A stretch of 64,000 bases of DNA, taken from the NCBI RefSeq assembly GCF_023195895.1, contig NZ_JALPRK010000019.1, positions 1-64,000 on the forward strand, read 5' to 3'. Below the pieces are notes generated by a model. The model saw nothing but the letters and a program-made list of their open reading frames with translations, was not told the DNA's origin and did not search any database. The stretch comes from Paenibacillus mellifer. GTDB taxonomy: Bacteria; Bacillota; Bacilli; Paenibacillales; Paenibacillaceae. Below, piece after piece: positions 45,927-55,192 of the stretch (positions within the stretch are counted from its first letter, which is position 1; every line of letters starts with the position of its first letter). The position numbers and the translations under genes are program-made.

Positions 45927-48254
45927 TTATATTTTCAAATAAGATCTGACATACTCCCTATATGCAAACACTTTTTTTAAAATATCCTTATTAACATCAT
46001 AAAGACTTAGAATATATTGTTGAATGTGGATAATTTCATCAAAATGAATCAAGCTGTTTTCTCTTCTTGTAACACTATCAGTGTGTCTACGATGGTAATT
46101 TAAAGATTCGGAGCAATAATATATTTTCCCACGCATTAATAGATTAATATAGAAATACCAATCTCCGGCAATCTTGTATTGAATCAAGTTATTCGAAATG
46201 CTTACTATATCTGTCGAATTTTTAAAAACAACCGCTGAAACATTAGGAATTGTATTTTTAACAACAAGAGTATCTTTAATCTCTTCCACTCCAACTCTAA
46301 TATAGTCTTTTCTCCACTTGTCCTGGCTTATATCCAATGTATATTCACAATAATCATCCGCCAAAATGTAACTATTTTCGTCAATTTGATAAGATTGTGA
46401 ATACGCTAAGACTACCTCATCATCTCTCTCAAACCCTTGAAGGACCTTTTCCAAGAAAATTTCTTTACTTAGATCATCTGCTTCCGCGATCCAGACAAAA
46501 TCACCTCGGACAGCCTCCAAACCTTTCAACCATTGTTTGAAAACGGAACCAGAGTTTTCCTCACTTTGAATCATTTTCATATTAAGATATCTAGAATTGT
46601 TTTGCATTAATAATCTATTTAACACACCAACGCTGTCATCTACAGAACAATCATCAAGACATATCAATTCATATATTGGATAGGTCTGTTTCAGAATCGA
46701 ATTGATTCTAGCTTCAAGATAGTGAGCATAATTATAATTCGGCACGACTACGCTAACTTTTTTATAATTTAAACTTAGTAAACCCAACAAATCATATATA
46801 TAGTCTAGGAACATAAAGTCTCTTTCAATTAAAGTCATCGATGCATTAGATTTAGATAATAACTCACATGGGTTTTTGAGTAGCTCGATAGTTTTTTCAC
46901 CCATCTCTTTAATATCGAAGGACCTAACGATAATTCCTGTTTTTTCATTCAAAATATCTTCAAATCCACCTGTACCTTCAAAAGAAATTACCGGTAACCC
47001 CACATTCATCGATTCAATTACTACCGAAGGGAACGGATCCTCACGCGAGGTTAATAAATATGTATCTGCTCCGGCATAAAAAATATTCGGGTCCGTCTGA
47101 CCTATAAACATCACATTTCCCAGCAAAGTGTCAGGTATCTCGGATATAAACTGTTCGTCTAATCCACCAACCCAAATAAAATGAATATTATCACGTTTTT
47201 GCTTAACATAAGTTGCTACTTGAGAAAAAAGGTCAACTCCCTTTCTTTCGTCTCCATAACCTACTCCTAAAACAATTTCTGAATCCGGGGCTAAGCCAAG
47301 CCGACCTCTAAGTTCTTTTCTCGCTTCTAATTTATTTCCTTTATATTTATTAAGTTTATATAAACCCTGAGGTCTAATGATAACTTTTTGCTCATTTAGG
47401 TTAACTAAAGATTTCAATTTGTCATAGACGTACCTCGAGGGAAATACAATCTTATCCGAATATTGAACCGCATCAGCCAGTCTTGATTCTGCTTTATATT
47501 TTTTAATAACACCTGGTAATTCATGGATTAACGTAATGACCTCAATTCCGGATGATTTAAGATATTTGGAAAGGTTCCCACTTATTACAGTGTTACAAAT
47601 TGCCTTTTCATAACCCGCATTTTTAAGAGCAACTATATGTTGATTTAAACTTGCAATGTTACCTTTAAAGTCTTCAACATTGTAAATATTCCCAAGTTTC
47701 TTGAATTGATCGTGTAAAATTCCACCTGATTGACTGATGATTTCCACATTCATTCTAAAATGTTCCCTAAGTACAGTTATTATATTTAGTGAAAGAAGTT
47801 GAGCTCCATTAAAATTCATATCGTGTGTTACATAAATAATTTTTTCTTCACCGTTTATCAAGTTGTCGACAGATATATCTAAAAAGGAAAGGTCTAACAT
47901 TCTCGTCTGATCCAATTCCATTAATTTTTCATTAATAAATATGCCTTTTCCTAAAATATCATCTAAATTACCATCTGAATAAAGGTTAAAAAAGCCAATA
48001 ATCCTATCTTCCTTCACACCTATTTCTCTTAGTTGAGTGTAAATTTCTGTGATATACTGGCTACCAATTATAATATAGTCATATTCTTTTTTGATTCCTT
48101 CAAACGGCGATAGAACCATTGCGCCGTTATGCTTTAATCCTACCTTAGTTTCGTTATTATCCAGGTAACCAATTACTTCAACATGATCAAAATTAATAGT
48201 ATCTAGAACCTTTTCCGCTCCCTGACCTGTACCAAAAATGAAAACTTTAAACAT
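45927..48254 (-). CDS. GT4-GT2 fusion glycosyltransferase
   Basis: A 775-residue fusion. Residues 1-100 are the WGAG-type Rossmann module (FIFGTGQGAEKV, VIGYLDNNET). About 130-470 form a GT4 domain: LGVGYGDERKGVDLF, then TSREDPFPSVVIESMNVG, the donor-binding EX7E motif. About 485-700 form a GT2 domain: VSVVVPNYNYAHYLE, LICLDDCSVDDS and DFVWIAEADDLS. Two transferases in one chain suggest two successive sugar additions. GGAGG lies 7 nt before ATG. Confidence 0.85.
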   Translation of the reverse strand: MFKVFIFGTGQGAEKVLDTINFDHVEVIGYLDNNETKVGLKHNGAMVLSPFEGIKKEYDYIIIGSQYITEIYTQLREIGVKEDRIIGFFNLYSDGNLDDILGKGIFINEKLMELDQTRMLDLSFLDISVDNLINGEEKIIYVTHDMNFNGAQLLSLNIITVLREHFRMNVEIISQSGGILHDQFKKLGNIYNVEDFKGNIASLNQHIVALKNAGYEKAICNTVISGNLSKYLKSSGIEVITLIHELPGVIKKYKAESRLADAVQYSDKIVFPSRYVYDKLKSLVNLNEQKVIIRPQGLYKLNKYKGNKLEARKELRGRLGLAPDSEIVLGVGYGDERKGVDLFSQVATYVKQKRDNIHFIWVGGLDEQFISEIPDTLLGNVMFIGQTDPNIFYAGADTYLLTSREDPFPSVVIESMNVGLPVISFEGTGGFEDILNEKTGIIVRSFDIKEMGEKTIELLKNPCELLSKSNASMTLIERDFMFLDYIYDLLGLLSLNYKKVSVVVPNYNYAHYLEARINSILKQTYPIYELICLDDCSVDDSVGVLNRLLMQNNSRYLNMKMIQSEENSGSVFKQWLKGLEAVRGDFVWIAEADDLSKEIFLEKVLQGFERDDEVVLAYSQSYQIDENSYILADDYCEYTLDISQDKWRKDYIRVGVEEIKDTLVVKNTIPNVSAVVFKNSTDIVSISNNLIQYKIAGDWYFYINLLMRGKIYYCSESLNYHRRHTDSVTRRENSLIHFDEIIHIQQYILSLYDVNKDILKKVFAYREYVRSYLKI

Positions 48255-48269
48255 TCACTCGCCTCCAAA

Positions 48270-49382
48270 CTACATAACCAATCCTAAGATGTAATCTTCT
48301 CCCTTAATATATCCAATTGATTTTAAATACAATTCAACATCTTGGTAATAAGAGGTGCCAATAATAATAAAACACTTTTTGTCTAATTTTTTTATGCTGT
48401 CAGGCGAGTAAACCTTGCGATCAAAAAACAATGTCCCCCATGTCTTTTGATTGCTATCAATGAAACCATGTATTTTATATCCTTCTTCTTCAAGAGAATA
48501 ATAAGTGTTATTGGATGAACTTCCTGTTCCCCATATATAAATTCCTTTATCCTCACTTATATACTTAAGAAACTGTAACAAATAATCGATCTGTATTGAG
48601 CGACTAAGGGATAGTAATTTCCCTAGCTCTTTTTTGTACAAATTAATTTCATCCAACATACCAAAGTAGTTTAAAAGTTGGCTATTAGGATTACCAGTTG
48701 AAATAAGGGAAATATTATCATCAGAGCTAGAAACTTCACTACACACTGCTATCAGATACATACCCATTTCATTCTGTTTAAAATTATCAGAATATATATG
48801 ATTTACAACCTCTTTTGATTCGTTTGCTATTACCATTGACACCTCTTGTCTCTGATAAAATAACTCAACAACTCCAAAATACTCCTTCAATAACCCTATA
48901 AACTCCTCCTTATAGAATTCCTTCTTATGAAATGGATTTTGATAATTTCTTTCATCTGAATAGAAGGACTTATCAGGTGTAGAAATAACAAATCTTCCCG
49001 TTCTATTTAAAATACGTACAACCTCTTGTAAAAACTTCCTTTGTATTTCCTCCTCGACATGCTCAATGGTTTCAAATGAAACAACGATATCTAGAGATTC
49101 ATTAGCAATTGGCATATCATCTACTGAAGCCTGAAGAAACAACAAATTATCAGCACGGTACTTTTTCTTAGCATGGTCAATCGACTCTTTACTAATATCA
49201 ATACCTATAACTTCAGTTGCACTTGTTGAAAGTAAAAAAGACCCATAACCTTCTCCACATGCAGCATCCAATACTTTCTTTCCGTTTACCATATCCTTAA
49301 CAGCCTGATATCTGGATAGATGTTCGAACTCAGTAAGTTTGTCAGACATGTCTGGGATATGCCTTTCTCCTGTGAAATCCAT
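48270..49382 (-). CDS. SAM methyltransferase fused to Rossmann module
   Basis: A 370-residue protein. Residues about 35-210 form a Methyltransf_11/25 domain: VLDAACGEGYGSFLLS, VIGIDISKESIDHAK and SLDIVVSFETIEHVEEE. The last about 90 residues are the module beginning YIWGTGSSSNNTYY, with GFIDSNQKTWG and FIIIGTSYYQDVE, shared with the two downstream proteins. GGGGG lies before ATG. Likely part of the glycan assembly set. Confidence 0.82.
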   Translation of the reverse strand: MDFTGERHIPDMSDKLTEFEHLSRYQAVKDMVNGKKVLDAACGEGYGSFLLSTSATEVIGIDISKESIDHAKKKYRADNLLFLQASVDDMPIANESLDIVVSFETIEHVEEEIQRKFLQEVVRILNRTGRFVISTPDKSFYSDERNYQNPFHKKEFYKEEFIGLLKEYFGVVELFYQRQEVSMVIANESKEVVNHIYSDNFKQNEMGMYLIAVCSEVSSSDDNISLISTGNPNSQLLNYFGMLDEINLYKKELGKLLSLSRSIQIDYLLQFLKYISEDKGIYIWGTGSSSNNTYYSLEEEGYKIHGFIDSNQKTWGTLFFDRKVYSPDSIKKLDKKCFIIIGTSYYQDVELYLKSIGYIKGEDYILGLVM

Positions 49383-49419
49383 TATAATCCCCCATCTTTG
49401 TATTAAAGTAACTACTACT

Positions 49420-50418
49420 CTATAATATTATTTTTTCTTCAACTATCCATTGGCATAAAGTTGATATATCTATAGGCTGTTTATGGTGAACTGTATCTTT
49501 GTTTCTAGTTTGACTTACATACAGTTGATTATTGCTCTTAAAAGCTGAAGGAATAACAAACATACTATCTGTCTCTATGGCAACTAAGGTTTCTTCTATT
49601 GTCATCAATTCCTCAAACCTCTTTTCACCGGGTCGAACACCTATACTTACCACCTGTACTTTTGGCCTATCTTCTTGAGCAACCAGCTCAATTATTACAT
49701 TAGCCAAGTCTCCTAGACGGACTACCGGCATTTTAAGAACGAATACTTCCCCACCTTGGGCCAGTTCATTAGCTTTCAAGATAAGTTCTATAGCCTGTTT
49801 AGGTGTCATCATATACCTTAACATATCTGGATCAGTTATCGTGATCATACCCTTCTCCAAGATCTGCTTCTTAAAAAGCGGAATCACAGATCCCCGTGAT
49901 CCCATCACATTTCCAAATCTTACGGAAGAAAATGTCGTGGATTTAGGCCCTTTCTGATATTCTGCAGCAGAGATAAGCCGTTCAGCAGTAAGCTTAGTTG
50001 CACCATACGTGTTTGTTGGCGATATTGCCTTATCCGTGCTTGTAAAAAGCACTTTCTTAACACCATTTGTAATGGCCGCCTGAATAACGTTCTGCGTTCC
50101 TACTACATTGGTTTGAACCGCCTCAAACGGGTTGTACTCACAAGCCGGCACATGTTTCATTGCAGCACAATGGAATACATAATCAATGCCTTCCATGGCA
50201 CGAATCAAACGTCCTTGGTCCCTCACGTCACCTATTAAAAACCGCAATTGGGTCGCATATTCTTGAAATTCTTGAGCCATTTCAAACTGTTTAAATTCAT
50301 CTCGACTGAAGATTCGGATAACTTTGGGGTTGTCCGCCAGCAAACGTTTTGTCAGGTGAAAGCCGATGGTACCGGTTCCACCAGTAATAAGAATTTTCTT
50401 ATCTTTGTAAAAGCTCAC
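49420..50418 (-). CDS. pseB: PseB-type UDP-GlcNAc 4,6-dehydratase
   Basis: Inverting 4,6-dehydratase that begins pseudaminic acid synthesis from UDP-GlcNAc. 332 residues. ILITGGTGTIGFHLTKRL is the NAD loop, FHCAAMKHVPACEYNPFEA is the PseB/FlaA1 family hallmark, and the catalytic triad region is FTSTDKAISPTNTYGATKL (Asp/Lys in TDKA, Tyr/Lys in YGATK). I chose GTG at 50418 with AAGGTGA 5-6 nt upstream. It directly follows maf. Confidence 0.92.
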   Translation of the reverse strand: MSFYKDKKILITGGTGTIGFHLTKRLLADNPKVIRIFSRDEFKQFEMAQEFQEYATQLRFLIGDVRDQGRLIRAMEGIDYVFHCAAMKHVPACEYNPFEAVQTNVVGTQNVIQAAITNGVKKVLFTSTDKAISPTNTYGATKLTAERLISAAEYQKGPKSTTFSSVRFGNVMGSRGSVIPLFKKQILEKGMITITDPDMLRYMMTPKQAIELILKANELAQGGEVFVLKMPVVRLGDLANVIIELVAQEDRPKVQVVSIGVRPGEKRFEELMTIEETLVAIETDSMFVIPSAFKSNNQLYVSQTRNKDTVHHKQPIDISTLCQWIVEEKIIL

Positions 50419-50452
50419 ACTAATCACCTTATCTCTTCAACATATATTAATG

Positions 50453-52324
50453 TTACACCTCAGCAGCAGTCAAAACTCTATTAAGCCGATGAATCGCATC
50501 AATAAGAAGGATTTCAAGTTTTTGAATTGCAGCAATGATTTCTTCTACTAACTTCCCCAGATACATTTCAAAATACTTTGACTTCTGAATCATATTTTGT
50601 TCCTCAACAATAAGCGATAAGTGGTTGTCAAAAAACTGCAGTTCAGCCGGGATCAATGGCTCGATTAGTGTATTAAACGATTTACCATTTACAATAGAAG
50701 ACCACATCTCTTCAATTGTTGCCATGCTATTCGAACACCTTATAGGATTCCTTCGACTTAATTCAGGAAGCTTCCTTAACTGATTCTTTATGTCTTTAAG
50801 CCCCTTTGAGATCGATCGCAAATCCTCGGACATATTTGATATTCTTGCAGTTACTTGCTTGGTTCGTAATGAGTTATTTGGAAAACTCACGTTGTTCAGC
50901 TTGTTTAGTATGAATTCGGAGGAAGTCTTCAAGCTAGGGACCAAAATCATATCCAGTTGTTCAACTGTCGCCCATTCAGTACCAACAATTTTGGCTCCTA
51001 TCTTCGAAGTATTAATAAAACGAGTATTCGGATACCATGATATTACTTCTTCCACCTTTTTTTGCAGAACTTTATAAGGAAGAGTCGTTCGATTCCAACC
51101 TTCACTCACGTTTTCAACCAACAAACTTGCACTAGCTACTGTAGCTTGAGTATGTTGCGATTCAATGTGCTCTACACCTTCTGAATAATGTTTCTCTTGA
51201 GGGAAAGAAAAGTCTTGACCGGCAAAAATGATAAGCTCACATCCCAAGTAAATGGCTGCTTGTATAGCAACACCAGTTACAGATGCAAGTGACCGAAATA
51301 CAGGTGTATCATCCTCTTCTACCATGAAATAATTAGTTATTGGATCTGTGTCCGTAAATGCATGAACTTTCAGTGCATCGACTTTATCTGTTACTTTATA
51401 ATTCGTTGTCGGAGTATATATCATAGGGATACTCAAAGATTCGGGAGTAAGAAAGATATTCTCCATAACATCTCCTCCATCTACAGTGACAACTATATGT
51501 GGGCTTATTCCTTGATGTAGGAGAGCTTGAACACTAGAACCAGCAGCAATGATTAGACATTTATCTTTTAATTTAGCTATTGAATCTATATCCAATTGTA
51601 GAGATGGGCCAGAACCAACAATTACTGCTGAAAATCCAGAAAATAATCCTTTCATTTTTGAAAGTGAAGGAGTAATTAGATTAGTTGCCAAATGATTCAG
51701 TCTGTTTCGCATCCATACGTCTTTAAACTGTATCAACGTATTCTGATTCACCCTATATTCCTCAACTAGTGAAGGAATGTCATCTTTAAAGTATTGAATT
51801 TCCCTTGCTTGATGCTTTGTATACGAAGGTATCCCAGTAAAAGCGCAACTACCTTGAGCTAATGAACAAATCGGGTAAATCAATTGACGTTTTTGCTCTA
51901 ATGATGAACCTACTGCAAGAGCCTTTACGTTAGGGTGATCTAGTAATCCTATGAAATTCTCTGACTTTAAAGATGTTTTAAACATATTGATATTTGGCTC
52001 ATAAACATAAATCCACTTATTAGGATAGTGTTCAAGGAGTAGTCTTAAATGATATCCTAAGCCAAGACCAAATAACAATACATGGTCATGTTGAAGCAAC
52101 TGCGGCTCCAAGGACTGAATCCATGAGGCGAAATTGAGAAGTGTATCCTCCTTTTCATATAAATAATATTCCTCAGATGTTCCAGGAAAAAGAACAACAT
52201 TCCCAAGCCCATTGTCCATAACCAATCTTTTCTCTAATCTCATATCAACCTGGCTTTGTAATAAATGATAAATATGGCCGTATTTTTCACTAAGTAATTT
52301 CAAGTTTGAGTTTAAGTAATCCAT
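50453..52324 (-). CDS. maf: Maf-type motility-associated flagellin glycosyltransferase
   Basis: A 623-residue MAF_flag10/DUF115 protein. It probably transfers pseudaminic acid from CMP-Pse to flagellin Ser/Thr before export. LLFGLGLGYHLRLLLEHYP is in the N-terminal domain. The DUF115 core has FSAVIVGSGPSLQLDID and ISPHIVVTVDGGDVME. The helical C-terminus is from about 480. The gene lies next to fliT and before pseB, and has a sigma-D-like promoter, linking transfer with late flagellar expression. GGAGATA lies before ATG. Confidence 0.9.
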   Translation of the reverse strand: MDYLNSNLKLLSEKYGHIYHLLQSQVDMRLEKRLVMDNGLGNVVLFPGTSEEYYLYEKEDTLLNFASWIQSLEPQLLQHDHVLLFGLGLGYHLRLLLEHYPNKWIYVYEPNINMFKTSLKSENFIGLLDHPNVKALAVGSSLEQKRQLIYPICSLAQGSCAFTGIPSYTKHQAREIQYFKDDIPSLVEEYRVNQNTLIQFKDVWMRNRLNHLATNLITPSLSKMKGLFSGFSAVIVGSGPSLQLDIDSIAKLKDKCLIIAAGSSVQALLHQGISPHIVVTVDGGDVMENIFLTPESLSIPMIYTPTTNYKVTDKVDALKVHAFTDTDPITNYFMVEEDDTPVFRSLASVTGVAIQAAIYLGCELIIFAGQDFSFPQEKHYSEGVEHIESQHTQATVASASLLVENVSEGWNRTTLPYKVLQKKVEEVISWYPNTRFINTSKIGAKIVGTEWATVEQLDMILVPSLKTSSEFILNKLNNVSFPNNSLRTKQVTARISNMSEDLRSISKGLKDIKNQLRKLPELSRRNPIRCSNSMATIEEMWSSIVNGKSFNTLIEPLIPAELQFFDNHLSLIVEEQNMIQKSKYFEMYLGKLVEEIIAAIQKLEILLIDAIHRLNRVLTAAEV

Positions 52325-52362
52325 TTAGTATCTCCGTTCGTTTTCCTTTGACTCTATTTATT

Positions 52363-52390
52363 ATATCGGTTAGTTTCATTTGATCATTGA
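52363..52390 (-). promoter_or_regulatory. Sigma-D-like promoter of maf and the pse island
   Basis: Minus strand TCAA (52387-52390), 16-bp spacer, ACCGATAT (52363-52370), 39 nt before the maf start and just after the fliT terminator. The -10 is strong, the -35 weak. TATAAT overlaps it without a good sigma-A -35. Confidence 0.55.
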
Positions 52391-52412
52391 TAACCAATAG
52401 ATGGAATATAAT

Positions 52413-52452
52413 AAAAAAGCCTAGGAAACATCTCCACAGAGTGTTTCCCGGC
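52413..52452 (-). terminator. Terminator of the flaG-fliT operon
   Basis: GCCGGGAAACA ... TGTTTCCTAGGC followed by TTTTTT on the minus strand, 10 nt after the fliT stop. It separates fliT from maf. Confidence 0.88.
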
Positions 52453-52462
52453 ATTCTTATAA

Positions 52463-52804
52463 TCAGTTTTTTTTATCTATAAAAAAGCTGTCAACTGCAT
52501 AGGATGAGAGGTATGCTGCTTTTTGTCGTTTTATCTGATTATTTCGTTCAAGCCACTCACTAGCATCATTTCGCAGTTCATACATTTTAGGCAAAATTAA
52601 TTTGTCAGCAGACAAAATGTTGGACAACAAACTTTTTTGGATATCATTTAATCCTTCAATGTGATTACTCTCTGAAAAAAGCTTGTCACATATATGTTGA
52701 CGTCTCTCTATGAGTAGCTCTACTTCCTCTTGATTAACTTCTGCTAAATGTGATACAAAATTCTCGGTAATTTCTACAAGCTCCTTTAAACACTCATCTA
52801 TCAT
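52463..52804 (-). CDS. fliT: FliT-like flagellar chaperone
   Basis: A 113-residue, mostly helical protein (MIDECLKELVEITENF ... RQHICDKLFSES). By position after fliS and by size it is FliT, the chaperone for the cap protein FliD. Sequence alone is weak, as usual for FliT. I chose ATG 52804 with GAAGGG about 9 nt upstream; a longer frame would overlap fliS. The C-terminus ends with a Lys-rich tail. Confidence 0.7.
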   Translation of the reverse strand: MIDECLKELVEITENFVSHLAEVNQEEVELLIERRQHICDKLFSESNHIEGLNDIQKSLLSNILSADKLILPKMYELRNDASEWLERNNQIKRQKAAYLSSYAVDSFFIDKKN

Positions 52805-52821
52805 TTGGGAATTCCCTTCAA

Positions 52822-53193
52822 TTACATGTTTGCCAAACGACTTGCCTCTACCCATGTTTCTTTCAAGTCCACTAAATAACCTAAGACCTCTTCAGCGTAT
52901 CCTTTATCCTTTGAAAGGTTAGCCTGAATCAGTTTATGAAGTAAATAGTCATAAACTTTTATTAAATCCTTGGCTATCGCATAATCAAAATTAAGCGAAG
53001 CGATTAATTCATTAATAATAGCCTGCGCTTTAATCAAGTTATTATTAGCCTTTTCCATATCTCTATGATCAATACCCTCAATACCCAGTTTTACAAAACG
53101 GATTGCTCCTTCATACAGCATCAGTAACAGTTTGGATGAATTGGCTGTTTGAGTCTGGGTCTCTCTATATTTGTCATAGGGGGATGTTAACAA
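52822..53193 (-). CDS. fliS: Flagellin export chaperone FliS
   Basis: Binds the C-terminal helix of flagellin and prevents early polymerisation; also counters FliW in the FliW-CsrA-Hag switch. 123 residues, typical length, with YRETQTQTANSSKLLLMLYEGA and AQAIINELIASLNFD. The start is TTG at 53193, supported by GAGGAG 8 nt upstream. It follows fliD by 13 nt. Confidence 0.94.
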   Translation of the reverse strand: MLTSPYDKYRETQTQTANSSKLLLMLYEGAIRFVKLGIEGIDHRDMEKANNNLIKAQAIINELIASLNFDYAIAKDLIKVYDYLLHKLIQANLSKDKGYAEEVLGYLVDLKETWVEASRLANM

Positions 53194-53206
53194 TTAACTC
53201 ACTCCT

Positions 53207-54667
53207 CTAGTTTAGGAAGCTCGACAAACTGCCGGATTGAGCGTTATATTTATTGATCGCTGTTTCCATTGCAGTAAACTGTTTGTAGTAGTTTGTTTCC
53301 ATAGTTGTCAATTTGCTCAGCATATTAGTAATCCGAATATCTAGGTTTCTTGCTTCTTCACCCATCAAACTATTTGGTAAAAAGGAGCTCTTTAAATCAC
53401 TGCTTACTCTGGAAGTACCTGCTTTTTCTGCAAGATCATTCAGGCTAGTGTTAAGAATCTTTGATACACGATTAAAGATCCCTGTCTCAGTTGTATCCGT
53501 TGTATTCCCAGTGGCTTTAAAAAATTCTAACACCTGATCCGGATTTTGTTCCAGGGCTTGAACCAGTTTGGCCTCATCTTCAATAACTAACTTCCCGCCT
53601 TCATTCCACTTTCCTGTTGCCAGACCTATTGAGTTGATATTTATAGAGCCGGTTCCCGTTTCAACATATCCAGTAACCGCTGACCTCATCTCACTCAAAG
53701 CTCTTTCGATAATTTCATCATTCCTTAGCAGGCCACTCTTAGCCTTATCCTGCCAAAGTTTTATTTCATCTTCCTTCATTTCCTTTTTCTGATCTTCAGT
53801 TAAAGGAGCATACTTCCTATATCTCTCTTCACTAATTTTGCTATTCAGAGAATCAATTAAATTATTATAGTCACTAACAAATGATTTAACAGCTTCTACT
53901 AACTTATCTGTATCTGCTTTTGTTTGAATCGTTGCAGACCCTGTTTCTTTCAAAGTAATTTTCAGCCCATCATAGTCAACAATGTTGGACTTTTGAGGAG
54001 TCTGAGCTACTCCATTAATACTGAAAACTGCGTCTTCTCCATCAAAGCTAGTTACTTTACTCGTATCTGAAAACAATGAGCCTTCAGTTGTAATTGCCGC
54101 CTCTCCTGTCTCTCTGGCAGTTATGAACAATGTCTGAGTAGCCGTGTCAAATGCAGCCGTTACCCCTGCATCAGCAGAATTAATTTTATTAATAAGAGTG
54201 GATACCGTATCCGTAGATGTTAATCCTTCAATTTGCTTTCCATTTATTTTGATGTTAGAGAGGTCTCCTGTTATTACCTTATCTAGCGTAGTTTCTCTTG
54301 TAGTCAGCGTAGATGATCCTGTTACAGACAAATCAATTTTAACTTGAGAAGCTTTAGCTACATTGGTTACGTCAATAGAAACGGGCAAACTTGTTGAACT
54401 ATTGGATGCAGTTACACTTACAGCATTAGGATTTGATCCGCCTAGTTCTGCCCGTTTTGCCTGCATCGAGAAAGTGTTATTATAACCTAATAATTTATCA
54501 TTACGAAAACTAACAATCTTGGTGCTCATTTCTCTATAGTTTTCACGTTTCCAATCCAGCAATTGTTTCTGTTGATTCAGCTTATTTAACGGTTCTCTTT
54601 TGGCCTGCATGAGTTCTTTGACCATGCTGTCAATGTCCATCCCTGAAGCGAAACCACTAATTCTCAA
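53207..54667 (-). CDS. fliD: Flagellar filament cap protein FliD
   Basis: Filament cap that directs flagellin assembly at the tip. 486 residues. The N-terminal D0 helix is RISGFASGMDIDSMVKELMQ and the C-terminal coiled region is EARNLDIRITNMLSKLTTME. The middle domain has Ser/Thr-rich beta stretches. Translation starts at TTG 54667 with AGGAGG 7 nt upstream. Between flaG and fliS, as in Bacillus. Confidence 0.95.
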   Translation of the reverse strand: MRISGFASGMDIDSMVKELMQAKREPLNKLNQQKQLLDWKRENYREMSTKIVSFRNDKLLGYNNTFSMQAKRAELGGSNPNAVSVTASNSSTSLPVSIDVTNVAKASQVKIDLSVTGSSTLTTRETTLDKVITGDLSNIKINGKQIEGLTSTDTVSTLINKINSADAGVTAAFDTATQTLFITARETGEAAITTEGSLFSDTSKVTSFDGEDAVFSINGVAQTPQKSNIVDYDGLKITLKETGSATIQTKADTDKLVEAVKSFVSDYNNLIDSLNSKISEERYRKYAPLTEDQKKEMKEDEIKLWQDKAKSGLLRNDEIIERALSEMRSAVTGYVETGTGSININSIGLATGKWNEGGKLVIEDEAKLVQALEQNPDQVLEFFKATGNTTDTTETGIFNRVSKILNTSLNDLAEKAGTSRVSSDLKSSFLPNSLMGEEARNLDIRITNMLSKLTTMETNYYKQFTAMETAINKYNAQSGSLSSFLN

Positions 54668-54678
54668 AGTTATCCCTC

Positions 54679-55065
54679 CTACACTCTTTCGTCAATAAGC
54701 AATCCAGCAATCTCCATCATTTTTGCAGCAATATCCAATGCCTTCTCTTGGGGTACTTCCCGGATTACTTCCCCTGTTTCTTTATTTAGGACTTTTACCA
54801 TAATTGCATGTGTCTTCTCATGCACTGAAACTTCTAATGTTGTGAAAGGCCCTTCCATAGCTTTAAGTGCCCTATCAATTGCACGTATCAATTGTTCCTC
54901 GCCGATTGACACCTTTCCGCCCTGATTCATAACCGTTTGCACTTCTTTTCTGCTCATCTCGGATGTATTCAATGCATGAACAGCTGCTGTTGGGGCTTGC
55001 TCAACGGAGTTAGTGTTTTTAAGAATCGATACCGTCGAATTCCCAGCAGATCCCGATACATTCAT
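54679..55065 (-). CDS. flaG: FlaG family protein
   Basis: A 128-residue protein. The C-terminal about 80 residues hold the FlaG motif SVHEKTHAIMVKVLNKETGE followed by VIREVPQEKALDIAAKMMEI. FlaG affects filament length and cap function. I chose ATG 55065 with GGGAGG 8 nt upstream; the longer open frame would run through the hag terminator. First gene of the flaG-fliD-fliS-fliT operon. Confidence 0.9.
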   Translation of the reverse strand: MNVSGSAGNSTVSILKNTNSVEQAPTAAVHALNTSEMSRKEVQTVMNQGGKVSIGEEQLIRAIDRALKAMEGPFTTLEVSVHEKTHAIMVKVLNKETGEVIREVPQEKALDIAAKMMEIAGLLIDERV

Positions 55066-55108
55066 CAATACAACCTCCCGATCAAAATAATTAGTGATAA
55101 TAATGTTT

Positions 55109-55136
55109 ATATCGGAAAAGTTCAAATCGAATGTTA
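55109..55136 (-). promoter_or_regulatory. Sigma-D-like promoter of flaG operon
   Basis: Minus strand TAAC (55133-55136), 16-bp spacer, TCCGATAT (55109-55116), directly after the hag terminator and 43 nt before flaG. Confidence 0.65.
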
Positions 55137-55142
55137 TAGAAA

Positions 55143-55173
55143 AAACAAAAAAAGAGCCGCTAAGTGGCAGCTC
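55143..55173 (-). terminator. Terminator of hag
   Basis: GAGCTGCCACTTAGCGGCTC followed by TTTTTTTGTTTT on the minus strand, 20 nt after the hag stop. Confidence 0.88.
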
Positions 55174-55192
55174 CTTGAAGAAATATAAAGGA

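Noticed and set aside
25148-52324. Mobile element or prophage
   Set aside because: Despite its island-like content I found no integrase, transposase, tRNA target or border repeats.
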